Both the position numbers and the translations under genes were made by a program. Shown one piece after another: positions 50,702 to 60,092 of a stretch of DNA of 64,000 nucleotides; the stretch's first letter is position 1, and each line of letters begins with the position of its first letter. Location: assembly GCF_014205845.1 (NCBI RefSeq), contig NZ_JACHCR010000008.1, positions 124,001 to 188,000 on the forward strand, written 5' to 3'. This stretch comes from Mucilaginibacter cryoferens. GTDB lineage: Bacteria; Bacteroidota; Bacteroidia; Sphingobacteriales; Sphingobacteriaceae. The notes under the pieces are model-generated. The model saw nothing but the letters and a program-made list of their open reading frames with translations. It was not told the DNA's origin and did not search any database.

Positions 50702-51451
50702 ATGAAAAAGCTAATTGTTTTTGATCTGGATGGTACCCTTGCCGAAAGTAAGGCGGCTATAGATGCCGAAATGGCCAGGCTGTTTTCGGGCTTGCTTAAT
50801 GTTGCCCATGTTGCCATTATATCTGGTGGCGACTGGCCTCAGTTTGAAAAGCAGGTAATTGCTCACCTGCCAAAAGGTAGTAAACTGGCCCGCCTGTCGA
50901 TATTGCCTACATGCGGTACCAAGTATTATCAATACAAGGCCTCTAAATGGAAAAAGATCTATTCAGAAGATTTTACTGCAGATGAGAAGAAAAAGATCAC
51001 CAGTTCGCTGAATGAGGCGGTAGAAAAATCAGGCTTTAAAGCCGATAAAACCTGGGGCAACCAGGTAGAAGACCGCGACAGCCAGATCACCTTTTCGGCA
51101 CTTGGCCAGAAAGCGCCGCTGGAGCCTAAGAAGGCCTGGGACCCCAATTTTAAAAAGCGAAAGAAAATTAAAGTGATATTGGATAAACTGATCCCCGAGT
51201 TTGCGGTTCATTTAGGTGGTGCAACCTCTATTGATGTTACCAAACCCGGTATAGATAAGGCTTATGGGATGTACAAACTGAGAGATATACTGAAAATACC
51301 CATTAAACAAATGTTGTTTATGGGCGATGCCCTTTTTGATGGCGGTAACGATCAGCCTGCCCGAACAACAGGTGCCGATTGCATCCAGGTGCGCGATCCG
51401 CAGGAAACAAAAAGCGTAATTGCAGGTGTGATTGCCTGTTTAAAAAAATGA
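50702..51451 (+). CDS. HAD-IIB family hydrolase (phosphomannomutase-like)
   Basis: The 249-residue protein has motif I FDLDGTLAESKAAID, motif II IISGGDW, motif III Lys (IDVTKPGIDKAYG) and motif IV GDALFDGGNDQ, with a large cap between, as in eukaryotic-type phosphomannomutases and sucrose-phosphatase relatives. It may be a sugar-phosphate phosphatase or mutase. It precedes the flavoprotein by 50 bp. Confidence 0.85.
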   Translation: MKKLIVFDLDGTLAESKAAIDAEMARLFSGLLNVAHVAIISGGDWPQFEKQVIAHLPKGSKLARLSILPTCGTKYYQYKASKWKKIYSEDFTADEKKKITSSLNEAVEKSGFKADKTWGNQVEDRDSQITFSALGQKAPLEPKKAWDPNFKKRKKIKVILDKLIPEFAVHLGGATSIDVTKPGIDKAYGMYKLRDILKIPIKQMLFMGDALFDGGNDQPARTTGADCIQVRDPQETKSVIAGVIACLKK

Positions 51452-51501
51452 CATTAAAAAGCAACTATGTTGCATTTGTTTGATAATTTTACGAGTTATT
51501 A

Positions 51502-52407
51502 ATGGATGCGAACATGAGCTATGATGTAATTATAATTGGCGGAAGCTATGCAGGCTTGCAGGCTGCCATGACTTTGGGCCGGGCTTTAAGAAATGTATTG
51601 GTGATAGATAGCGGTAAACCGTGTAACCGTAACACTCCGTATTCTCATAATTTTTTAACCCAGGACGGCGAAACACCACATGCGGTAGCAGCTAAAGCGA
51701 GGACACAGGCAGAACGATATCCGACAGTGAATTTCTTAACTGGGAAAGTTGTGGGAGCAGAAAAAGGGGAGACCTTGTTTTCAGCAAGTACAGATGCGGG
51801 AGAGTTGTTTGAAGCTAAAAAACTTTTGTTTACCACAGGTATAGCAGATGTAATGCCGGCTATTCCCGGCTTTGCACATTGTTGGGGTATATCGGTTATC
51901 CACTGTCCGTATTGTCATGGTTACGAAATGCATAGTAAACCAACAGGCATTATAGGTAATGGCGATGCTGGTTTCGAGTACGCAAAAATGATAAGTAACT
52001 GGAGTAGGGATTTAACGTTATTTACTAATGGTGCAGCTACATTTACCCATATTCAGGCCCAAAAGCTACTTGCTAATGGTATAAAACTGGTGGAAACCGG
52101 CATTGAACAAATTATTCATACAAATGGATATATAGAGCAACTGGTGGCCGGTGACAATTATAAATTGGATGCCCTGTATTGCAGGCCTGTGTTTAAACAA
52201 CATTGCAGCGTGCCGCAAACAATATTGGAGTGTAATATTACCGATGATGGCTATATTAAGGTTGATGATTTTAACCGTACATCTGTAGCAGGTGTTTATG
52301 CTGCCGGAGATTGTATATCGCCTTTACGGTCTGTTTCTACAGCGGTGTTCTCGGGAACTTTGGCGGGCAGTTTTATCAACAGAGAATTGATTGATGAGGA
52401 CTTTTAA
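51502..52407 (+). CDS. Thioredoxin reductase-like FAD/NAD(P) oxidoreductase
   Basis: The 301-residue protein has the FAD-binding GGSYAGLQAA, a redox-active C135-P-Y-C138 pair in a CPYCHGYE context, a second nucleotide site GNGDAGFEYAK that lacks the third Gly of GxGxxG, and the C-terminal FAD motif VAGVYAAGDC. It resembles the ferredoxin/thioredoxin reductase-like group. An alternative ATG at 51514 is equally possible. The electron partner is unknown. Confidence 0.85.
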   Translation: MDANMSYDVIIIGGSYAGLQAAMTLGRALRNVLVIDSGKPCNRNTPYSHNFLTQDGETPHAVAAKARTQAERYPTVNFLTGKVVGAEKGETLFSASTDAGELFEAKKLLFTTGIADVMPAIPGFAHCWGISVIHCPYCHGYEMHSKPTGIIGNGDAGFEYAKMISNWSRDLTLFTNGAATFTHIQAQKLLANGIKLVETGIEQIIHTNGYIEQLVAGDNYKLDALYCRPVFKQHCSVPQTILECNITDDGYIKVDDFNRTSVAGVYAAGDCISPLRSVSTAVFSGTLAGSFINRELIDEDF

Positions 52408-52568
52408 TGTTGCATTTTTTTCTCTGTCCCAATTAACAGTATTGTGGTAAAGGCAATGCACTTATATAAAAAATCTGCACCTTTCAACAAAGTAGTTTGA
52501 GCCTTATAACAAAGTTTAACGCTCACACCCTCCCGATATTTGTATCAACAAACAAATAAAAAAGAGAG

Positions 52569-53453
52569 ATGGAAAAGATTTGGTTTATAACAGGCAGCTC
52601 CCGCGGATTGGGACGCAGCCTTACAGCGGCAGTACTTGCCAAAGGCGATAAAGTGGCGGCCACAGCACGTAACCCCGCGCAATTAAAAGATTTTGAAGAT
52701 CAGTACCCCGGTCAGCTACTGGCTATTCAGCTGGATGTAACTAACCAGGAGCAAATAAACGCGGCTATCAAAAATACCATTCAGCATTTTGGCCGTATAG
52801 ATGTATTGGTAAACAATGCCGGCTTTGGTATTACCGGCGCTGTGGAGGCGTTTACCAACGAGCAGGTTAGTAGTCAGCTTGACACCAATTTGCGGGCGCC
52901 AATTGCCATTACCCGCGCGGTTTTGCCTTATATGCGTAAGCAACGGTCGGGGCATATATTGCAGATCAGTTCTATTGGAGGTAGGGTAGGTAGTGGTGGT
53001 GTATCTGTTTACCAGGCCGCTAAGTTTGGTTTAAGTGGCTTTAGCGAGGGTTTGGCACAGGAAGTTGCACCACTGGGCATAAAAGTAATAGTTATTGAAC
53101 CGGGAGGTTTTCGTACAGATTGGGCCGGCGATTCGATGACCTATGCAAAAGAGATTGAGGGGTACGAAGATACGGTTGGCAAGCGTGCCGAATTTTTCAA
53201 AAGCGGAGATTTTGTGCCCCTGGGTGATCCGGATAAGGCTGCCAAAGTAATGGTAGATATTGTTGAGCACCCCCAACCGCCCCTGCACTTAATATTAGGC
53301 AGCGAAGGCCTGGTCATAGTTAAAGCATCAGAGACCGCGAAAATGGCCGAGCTGGAAAAATGGGCAGAGGTAAGCCGCTCAACCGATCATGATGAGGCTG
53401 AAAACTTTTTCGAAACAGAACAAGGTAAAGCCTATCTCCAACTAAAAAAGTAA
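52569..53453 (+). CDS. Short-chain dehydrogenase/reductase
   Basis: The 294-residue protein has the classical SDR pattern: cofactor loop TGSSRGLG, DVTNQEQ, NNAGFG, active-site Ser in QISSIGGR, and YQAAK (Tyr/Lys). AARNP after the second strand suggests NADP(H) preference. Substrate unknown. The AraC regulator 73 bp downstream may control it; a strong hairpin lies between them. Confidence 0.9.
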   Translation: MEKIWFITGSSRGLGRSLTAAVLAKGDKVAATARNPAQLKDFEDQYPGQLLAIQLDVTNQEQINAAIKNTIQHFGRIDVLVNNAGFGITGAVEAFTNEQVSSQLDTNLRAPIAITRAVLPYMRKQRSGHILQISSIGGRVGSGGVSVYQAAKFGLSGFSEGLAQEVAPLGIKVIVIEPGGFRTDWAGDSMTYAKEIEGYEDTVGKRAEFFKSGDFVPLGDPDKAAKVMVDIVEHPQPPLHLILGSEGLVIVKASETAKMAELEKWAEVSRSTDHDEAENFFETEQGKAYLQLKK

Positions 53454-53467
53454 AAAAAAACAGATAG

Positions 53468-53506
53468 TTATAACAGCGCAGGTTTATTTTACCTGCGCTG
53501 TTATAA
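53468..53506. terminator. Perfect 16-bp stem hairpin between SDR and AraC genes
   Basis: TTATAACAGCGCAGGT pairs exactly with ACCTGCGCTGTTATAA across a 7-nt loop. It is 15 bp past the SDR stop and 20 bp before the AraC start, so it ends the SDR transcript or controls the AraC message. Confidence 0.75.
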
Positions 53507-53525
53507 TTTATAAATTTGAATTGAT

Positions 53526-54332
53526 ATGCTTAAGCACGATAAGGAACCGGTATTGCAGCAAATAAAGCACTCGTGCTATATAAGCAGGAGCAGGGAGGGT
53601 GAGCAATTTGTACCCGAGCATGTTTTTAGCTACCAAATAGCAGGCTCGATAGAAATAAACGACGGAACTAAAACTTATGTGGTTAATGAGGGGGATTTTA
53701 GGCTTAGTAAGCGTAATCACCTTATTAAGTTTATAAAAACGCCGCCACCAAATGGCGAGTATAAGGCATTATCGATTTACCTTGACCAGGAAACCCTGCG
53801 TAATTTTAGTATAGAGTATGGGCTGAAGTCTGATAGGCACAATGCCGAAGGGCCATTTATTGTGCTAAAGCCCAATGCGCTTTACAAAAGCTTTATGGAT
53901 TCGCTGATCCCTTACCAGCAAAGCGGGCATGCCATTGGTAACGAGTTGCAACGTTTAAAGTTACGGGAAGCCATTCTGATATTATTACAGGCCAACCCGG
54001 AGTTAAAGGATGTGCTTTTTGATTTTAGCGAACCGGGTAAAATAGACCTGGAAGGCTTTATGAATAAAAACTACCAGTTTAATGTTGAGTTAAAACGCTT
54101 TGCGTACCTCACCGGTCGCAGCCTGGCAACATTTAAGCGCGATTTTGACAAAATATTTCATATAACCCCCAGTAGGTGGTTACAGCAGCGCAGATTGCAG
54201 CAGGCTCGTTACCTCATCAAAGAAAAGGGAAGGGCCCCCTCTGAAGTTTACCTCGAACTGGGCTTTGAAGACTTATCGCACTTCTCATTTGCTTTTAAGA
54301 AAACCTACGGCGTTGCGCCATCAAAAATTTAA
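53526..54332 (+). CDS. AraC-family transcriptional regulator
   Basis: The 268-residue protein has an N-terminal cupin-like domain (VFSYQIAGSIEINDGTKTYVVNEGDF) and a C-terminal AraC HTH pair (FNVELKRFAYLTGRSLATFKRDFDKIFHITPSRWLQQRRLQQA, VYLELGFEDLSHFSFAFKKTYGVAPS). It is adjacent to the SDR on the same strand, a common pairing. Confidence 0.9.
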   Translation: MLKHDKEPVLQQIKHSCYISRSREGEQFVPEHVFSYQIAGSIEINDGTKTYVVNEGDFRLSKRNHLIKFIKTPPPNGEYKALSIYLDQETLRNFSIEYGLKSDRHNAEGPFIVLKPNALYKSFMDSLIPYQQSGHAIGNELQRLKLREAILILLQANPELKDVLFDFSEPGKIDLEGFMNKNYQFNVELKRFAYLTGRSLATFKRDFDKIFHITPSRWLQQRRLQQARYLIKEKGRAPSEVYLELGFEDLSHFSFAFKKTYGVAPSKI

Positions 54333-54437
54333 AACCCAATTGTTTTGAATGGCGTATTTGCTGCATTATCTCCACGTTACGGGGAAAATAATCCCCGCAT
54401 ATTTTAAATTAAATTTGAAGAAATTGAATCTATTTGA

Positions 54438-54785
54438 CTAAGTTGTAAGGGCTTGCGTGTTATCTTTAATAAATGAGTAAGCTTCCAGCTTTTGTAAAAA
54501 GGATTGGATGTTGGCATCAATCAATCTCACCATATCTAGCGTTACTAACGATACCCTCAGGAGGTTATCCTGAATATACACTGTATAAAATGCTTTAAGT
54601 GCTGTATGATCTTTGTAAATAAACTCAACCATACCTATAGGATTAAATTCCTCGGGATGGTGAAATGTGACCATACAGTTATGAAAAAAATGATTTTGAG
54701 CTGCTAACTCTCTGATGGCTTCGTTTTTTTGATCGGTAAGTTCAGGATCGGCTTCTGTGCGTAGGGCGTTATATAACATTGTCAT
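54438..54785 (-). CDS. Hypothetical protein
   Basis: The 115-residue soluble protein is alpha/beta with no recognised domain (MVTFHHPEEFNPIGMVEFIYKD, YTVYIQDNLLRVSLV). It converges with the AraC gene. Codon use is ordinary. Confidence 0.6.
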   Translation of the reverse strand: MTMLYNALRTEADPELTDQKNEAIRELAAQNHFFHNCMVTFHHPEEFNPIGMVEFIYKDHTALKAFYTVYIQDNLLRVSLVTLDMVRLIDANIQSFLQKLEAYSFIKDNTQALTT

Positions 54786-55044
54786 TTTTGGGGTATTGGT
54801 TAAATAAATAAATCAGTTATCACCAATTGCACAACAAAGATACCAATAGGTGTTTAACCGTCTATTCATTTTGTTCAGTTGTTATTTGTGCTGGATGTTA
54901 AAGATCTTATCCTTTTTGGTATTGGTTATTAATTGATTATATATTTGGTCGTTTTTTTTCAGTAGTCTGTTACTACTGAATATAATGGTTGCATCTGTAT
55001 ATATTAAAAAATCGTTAATTGATATATCATTTAATTTTTGACGG

Positions 55045-55350
55045 ATGTTTTTAAGCAAAATTAGAAATACTAACGTGACGGATAAACTTATCATTGACAG
55101 AATGGCCAACAAATTATTTTATTACCCCGGATTTTACGAAGGTGTAATAGAGGTATCCAACCTTTTTCAGTTTGAAGATATGGAACAGTTTGAGGCTGTA
55201 TGGCAGGATATTAAGCGATTTTTAAAGTACTACCAGTATATAACTTCGGCAGTATCAGATGCCGGCGTTTGTGTAGAAACTGTTTTTCCTTTCGGTACAA
55301 AAGATGATATAGAACTGGTGCGACTTATTATGGTAAGTTGTATTAAATAA
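55045..55350 (+). CDS. Small hypothetical protein
   Basis: The 101-residue frame reads like a protein (VIEVSNLFQFEDMEQFEAVWQDIKRFLKYYQYI). An internal ATG at 55102 is an alternative start. A minus-strand frame of 76 codons overlaps its beginning and is less convincing. No domain is recognised. Confidence 0.5.
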   Translation: MFLSKIRNTNVTDKLIIDRMANKLFYYPGFYEGVIEVSNLFQFEDMEQFEAVWQDIKRFLKYYQYITSAVSDAGVCVETVFPFGTKDDIELVRLIMVSCIK

Positions 55351-55477
55351 TACCCGTTTTACAAATTGATTACCAGCTTGTTAAATTTATTATTAATAAC
55401 GTAACTATTCTGTTTAATACCACGTACAAAAAGGTGTAAAAGGTTAGTTAATTTATTGGTTTGAATTTTTGTTTATG

Positions 55478-55510
55478 AACTCCCGGATGCCAACCGGGAG
55501 TTTTTTTATT
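55478..55510 (+). terminator. Intrinsic terminator
   Basis: AACTCCCGG pairs with CCGGGAGTT (7-nt loop) and is followed by TTTTTATTTT on the plus strand, between the small plus-strand gene and the converging SDR. Confidence 0.8.
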
Positions 55511-55534
55511 TTACAGGTAGTAAAAGCTACTTGC

Positions 55535-56299
55535 TTACAGATTGACGCCACCAGAAACCTCAATGCGCTGGGCGTTTATCCATCGGGCATCTTCGGTACA
55601 TAAAAAAGATACTACGCCACCAATATCATCTGGTAAGCCTACGCGGCCCAGTGCGGTGATGCCTGCAATATGATCATTTACATGTTGGTTATCGCGTACC
55701 ACGCCGCCGCCAAAGTCGGTTTCGATGGCACCGGGGGCAACTACGTTTACAGCAATATTACGTGCGCCTAGTTCCTTAGCCATGTACCTGGTAAGTACCT
55801 CAATAGCGCCTTTCATGGCCCCATAAGCCGAGTATCCTGGCATACAGAAGCGAGCCAAGCCGCTGGATAGGTTGATGATACGACCGCCATCATTAATCAA
55901 TGGCAAAGCTTTCTGACTTAAAAAGAATACACCTTTGAAGTGTATATTGAACAGTAAGTCAAAATCTTCTTCCTTGGTTTCGGCAAATGAAGCATTAACG
56001 CCAATACCGGCATTGTTAATTAAAAAATCAAAATTACTGGTATTGAAAGTGTTTTTCAATATGCCGGCAACCTGGATAAAAAAGCTGTCGAAGCTTTTGA
56101 TGTCGCCTGTATCAAGTTTTAAGGCTGCGGCTTTAACCCCGGTTTTTTCAATTTCGGCTACTACGGCCAGGGCTTCGTCTTGCTTACTGTTGTAGGTAAG
56201 TATAACGTTGATGCCTTTTTTTGCAAGGCTTAAGGCCATATTTTTACCCAACCCGCGGCTGCCACCGGTTACAAGGGCTATTTTATTTGTTGGTTCCAT
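55535..56299 (-). CDS. Short-chain dehydrogenase/reductase
   Basis: The 254-residue protein has TGGSRGLG, NNAGIG, INLSSGLAR and YGAMK as SDR cofactor and catalytic motifs, and NSKQ after the second strand. A longer frame to 56455 exists, but MEPTNKIALVTGG at 56299 is the natural start. It follows the AraC gene on the same strand with about 195 bp between. Confidence 0.9.
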   Translation of the reverse strand: MEPTNKIALVTGGSRGLGKNMALSLAKKGINVILTYNSKQDEALAVVAEIEKTGVKAAALKLDTGDIKSFDSFFIQVAGILKNTFNTSNFDFLINNAGIGVNASFAETKEEDFDLLFNIHFKGVFFLSQKALPLINDGGRIINLSSGLARFCMPGYSAYGAMKGAIEVLTRYMAKELGARNIAVNVVAPGAIETDFGGGVVRDNQHVNDHIAGITALGRVGLPDDIGGVVSFLCTEDARWINAQRIEVSGGVNL

Positions 56300-56493
56300 T
56301 TTTCTGTTTTGTTTAATAAACACAAAGGTAACGCGCCAAATTGCGGGTGGTTTGCGCATATCAATCCAATGTTTACCAAAATCAATCAGGTGCCGAAGGC
56401 ATAAAGTGGAAAGCTTGAGGTAAAATAGCCTCGTGGCCTGTACCTCATCACACAATATATCGCTATAAATACATGTATAGCTTTAAACTTTCA

Positions 56494-57399
56494 CTAGCTC
56501 GCTTTCACTTTCTTTCTATATTCATTTGGCGAACTTCCCATTAGTTTGGTAAACATGCGCGAAAAATAATATTGGTCCTCAATCCCTAAAGTTAAAGCGA
56601 TGTTTTTGATAGACATAGAGGTGAACGAGATGTACTGGCAGGCTTTCTGTACCTTCAGCTGGTTAAAATACTCAATAGGAGAATAGCCCGTTTTGGTGCG
56701 GAATATGGCCGAATAATGGGATGTGGATAACTTGGCAAGCCCCGAAAGATCATCCAACCTGATTAGCGTATTAACGTTATCCTGCATGTACTGGATGGTT
56801 TTTTCTACAATATCATTATCTGCCGGTTTATCATCGGCATGGTTAAACTTGTCCTCATAAATTAATGAAGATAAAAAATGCGAAAATATCATATTCACAT
56901 AGCGGAGGGCATCACTGCTGTAGCCTTTTTCCAGGTTAAAGCAAATATCCTCAAACAGCTTTATCCTGTTTTCATTAAAAGACAAGTATGGCTTATAGTT
57001 TTCAGAGTTTTTTAAAATCAGTTCAACAATAAAAGAGGCAATTTCGCCTTTAAAATGAATCCAGTATATCGTCCATGGTTTATCCATGTTGGCGGCGTAT
57101 TTGTGTGGCGTATTGGCTGGTATAGCTATAAATTGCGAGGGCGAAACCTCCACCTTTTTTTTGTTGATCTCCAACCAGCCATAGCCCTCGGTACAATAAA
57201 TAATAATATGCTGGTTAATGCCATTTGGGCGTTCGGCGTAGTGGTGGCTGGCTTTGGGGTAATAGCCAATGTCGGTAATGTATATTTGTTTGGTCACCAG
57301 ATCTTTACTTAAAAAGTTGGTGATTATTTTTTTTGGTAACACAATAAGCTTCTGTCCCTCAAAGCCATCTCTGCGCCGTAAAACTGTACTTTTCGCCAT
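56494..57399 (-). CDS. AraC-family regulator of the sugar locus
   Basis: The 301-residue protein has an arabinose-binding-type cupin (HHYAERPNGINQHIIIYCTEGYGWLEINKKK, about 50-130) and an AraC HTH pair (LIRLDDLSGLAKLSTSHYSAIFRTKTGYSPIEYF, IALTLGIEDQYYFSRMFTKLMGSSPNEYR). It is divergent from the glycosidase/transporter genes starting at 57781, so it likely activates them when a sugar binds (inference). Confidence 0.9.
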   Translation of the reverse strand: MAKSTVLRRRDGFEGQKLIVLPKKIITNFLSKDLVTKQIYITDIGYYPKASHHYAERPNGINQHIIIYCTEGYGWLEINKKKVEVSPSQFIAIPANTPHKYAANMDKPWTIYWIHFKGEIASFIVELILKNSENYKPYLSFNENRIKLFEDICFNLEKGYSSDALRYVNMIFSHFLSSLIYEDKFNHADDKPADNDIVEKTIQYMQDNVNTLIRLDDLSGLAKLSTSHYSAIFRTKTGYSPIEYFNQLKVQKACQYISFTSMSIKNIALTLGIEDQYYFSRMFTKLMGSSPNEYRKKVKAS

Positions 57400-57603
57400 T
57401 TTTTAAAACAGGGAATATAATGGTAAATTAATCTAGCCGGTTAATTGGTAAAACCTGGTTTACAAACATTCACAAAAAAACTCAAAATAACGGCATTTAA
57501 TAATAATTAATTGATACAAAGGTGCCGTAATAAAGTCCATCATTTCCGTAATATTAACTATTTTATTATCTCATTTAATCCATGAGATTTACACCATAAC
57601 CAA

Positions 57604-57626
57604 TTTTGATTCCATTACTATCAAAA
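57604..57626. promoter_or_regulatory. Inverted repeat in the AraC-glycosidase gap, candidate operator
   Basis: TTTTGAT and ATCAAAA flank 9 bp, about 155 bp before the glycosidase ATG. A hairpin CGGCTTCAGC-n4-GCTGTAAGCCG (57694-57718) follows nearer the start. The rest of the 380-bp gap has no other clear signal. Confidence 0.35.
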
Positions 57627-57780
57627 GCTTCTTAAAAAAATCCTGTTAAGCAATTAAAGAAGGGTTTGAGTAAATGACAGGGTCGCTTTTTATCGGCTTC
57701 AGCAACAGCTGTAAGCCGGCGGCATAGTATGAAGAATTTTAATATATAAACAGCTTTAACAAAAAGTATAATTACACTAA

Positions 57781-60036
57781 ATGCATCATTTTAATCTAAT
57801 ACTCAGCTATTGCAAATTGAAAGGGATAAAGTTACCCGGCTTTATAACTATGCTTATAACCCTATTATTTACAGGTACGCTGCAGGCACAGGATGTACAA
57901 AAAAACACCAATAATACCAGCATCAGCAACCCGCAGGTAACCATCACTGTTAATAAGCTAAACGGTATGGTAAACTACGTATTTGCCAATGGCATGCGTA
58001 TGGATAATACGGTCGCCTATGTTAATGATATAAAGCAAGGTATGTTTACATCTGCCGGTTTTACCAGTCACTCCTGTACAACCCGGCCTATTAATGATAA
58101 CATTGGCAAAGGCATTACCCTAACCGTTAAACATAGCGATGCTAAGCATAATATAAGCATCACACAGTGTTTTACCCTTTATCAAAATCACACATACGCT
58201 ATTGTTAATGTAAGCGCTGCAAGCGCCGGGAGGCCTATCGAAACGAGGGATATTTCGCCAATAGCAGTTTTGCCCGCTTATAAAGGCAAGCTATACATTC
58301 CGGGTACCCAGCCGCGTATTTTGGATGTACCGTTTGATAACGACGACTGGACACCTACTTTACAACGAAGCTGGCCTAAAGCCGGCGAGCCTAAAAATAG
58401 CGGTATCAGCTACGAGTTTATTGCCGTTTATGATCAGCTAAAAAATGCAGGCGTGGTAATTGGCAGCGTTAATCACGATTTTTGGAAAACCGGCCTGGCT
58501 TACCAAACCGGTAATCAATTGGGCTATGTAGATTCGTTAAAGGTTTTTGGTGGTGCGGTTACGCCCGATAACCCATCACTAAAATCGGCTTACGGTGGCT
58601 TGGATGGCACCCACGATCATGCCGATCATGGCACTATGCTGGGGCAAACGGTTAGTTCGGCTAATGTTTATATATGCGGATCGGACGATTTGCAGGAGGC
58701 TTTTAAAGATTACGGCCGGGTAAATTCTATCATCAACGGCAAACAAATCTGGGCGGGTTATGCGCCGGTTTATTGGAACAGCTTTGGAGTAGAAGGCGTG
58801 CTTGGCTACGAGGGGGTAATGATGCCGCCTGCTGTAAACCAGATCTCGGATTTTATCCGCTCTATGCCCAATTTTAGCGCCTACTCAAAACCGGTGCTCA
58901 GCATCGACTCTTACGATCAGGGCATTTACACTACCGAAGTTTTAAAAACGATAGGGGAGTATGGCAAAAATAACGGCCAGCAAATGGGCTTTTACTTTAT
59001 TCCTTTTGCCATGTGGAGCTGGAAAGATGATATTAAAGGTCATAAAGTACCCGGCTCCAATTACCTGTTAACAGATGTATTACTGCACGATACCGATGGT
59101 AAACCCATTATGTACAAAGACGGCAAATGGGGGGCGTATGCTATGGACCCAACGCATCCGGCCATTCGTCTGTATATTATACAGCAACTGGAAAAGGCCA
59201 AAGCCATTAATGCCAAATTCATTAAAATAGATTTCCTTACCGCCGGCGCGCTGGAAACAACCCGCCGGTACGATGCCAATGTGCGTACCGGGATGCAGGC
59301 CTACAGTTACGGGATGAAAACGCTGAGGCACCTGGTAGATTCTATTATGGGTAAAGATGTGTTTATTACCCAGGCTATTTCGCCCTTGTTTCCGCATCAG
59401 TACGCACATACCCGTTTTGTATCTACCGATGTATACTCACATCTGCGCGATGATCAGAAAGGTTTCCCTAACTGGGGCAGTACAGAATCTTCGCTGGCAA
59501 CGGGTTCGCACATGAACTGGGTGCAGGGTACTTTATTCCCTTATACTAACCTGGATGTTACCATCATGAAAAACTTTCAGCGCAATCCCGATTTAAATGA
59601 GCAGGAGATTAAAGTAAGGTTATACGCCATGATGGTAATGGGGAGTATTTTGGGCGATGGATCTGATTTTAGGAACCCTTTGGCTGCCTCCCGTGCGCAG
59701 GAGTTTTTAAACAATAAAAATATAGCGAAGTTTTTTAGTGATCCCAAAGCATTTACCCCTATTAAAACCGCTGACGGCGAAAGTTTTGATCAGCAGTTAT
59801 CATTTTACCTGCCGGGAGATGCTACGATGCTGGCCCTGTTTAATTTCGATCTGAAAAACGACTTTAAACAAACGTTTAGCCGGGCGGCCCTGCATCTTGA
59901 TGCACATAAAAAGTACGAGCTAAGGAATTTTATGACTGATGCTGTTATTGGCGAATTAAAAGCCGGTGCACCAGAACTTAGCTTACTTGCAAACCCTGCC
60001 GACGCGGTACTGATAAAACTGGTGCCCGTAAATTAA
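57781..60036 (+). CDS. Secreted clan GH-D-like glycoside hydrolase (alpha-galactosidase-like)
   Basis: The 751-residue protein has a signal region (about 17-37, TGTLQAQ) and a long N-terminal beta domain (about 45-310), then a TIM barrel with FIKIDF (D484 as probable nucleophile, K-x-D pattern of GH27/GH36) and STDVYSHLRDD (D550 or D557 as possible acid). A C-terminal beta domain follows. Clan assignment is by motif; GH36 and a novel related family are both possible. First gene of a sugar-use operon. Confidence 0.72.
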   Translation: MHHFNLILSYCKLKGIKLPGFITMLITLLFTGTLQAQDVQKNTNNTSISNPQVTITVNKLNGMVNYVFANGMRMDNTVAYVNDIKQGMFTSAGFTSHSCTTRPINDNIGKGITLTVKHSDAKHNISITQCFTLYQNHTYAIVNVSAASAGRPIETRDISPIAVLPAYKGKLYIPGTQPRILDVPFDNDDWTPTLQRSWPKAGEPKNSGISYEFIAVYDQLKNAGVVIGSVNHDFWKTGLAYQTGNQLGYVDSLKVFGGAVTPDNPSLKSAYGGLDGTHDHADHGTMLGQTVSSANVYICGSDDLQEAFKDYGRVNSIINGKQIWAGYAPVYWNSFGVEGVLGYEGVMMPPAVNQISDFIRSMPNFSAYSKPVLSIDSYDQGIYTTEVLKTIGEYGKNNGQQMGFYFIPFAMWSWKDDIKGHKVPGSNYLLTDVLLHDTDGKPIMYKDGKWGAYAMDPTHPAIRLYIIQQLEKAKAINAKFIKIDFLTAGALETTRRYDANVRTGMQAYSYGMKTLRHLVDSIMGKDVFITQAISPLFPHQYAHTRFVSTDVYSHLRDDQKGFPNWGSTESSLATGSHMNWVQGTLFPYTNLDVTIMKNFQRNPDLNEQEIKVRLYAMMVMGSILGDGSDFRNPLAASRAQEFLNNKNIAKFFSDPKAFTPIKTADGESFDQQLSFYLPGDATMLALFNFDLKNDFKQTFSRAALHLDAHKKYELRNFMTDAVIGELKAGAPELSLLANPADAVLIKLVPVN

Positions 60037-60092
60037 TTGACCAAAATAAATAGTAATATTATGCCTACTCCAATTATTATACAACCTAAAAA

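Noticed and set aside
54882..55112. 76-codon minus-strand frame with a hydrophobic start
   Set aside because: It overlaps the more protein-like plus-strand frame at 55045-55350 and has no supporting signals; a real small membrane protein is not excluded.
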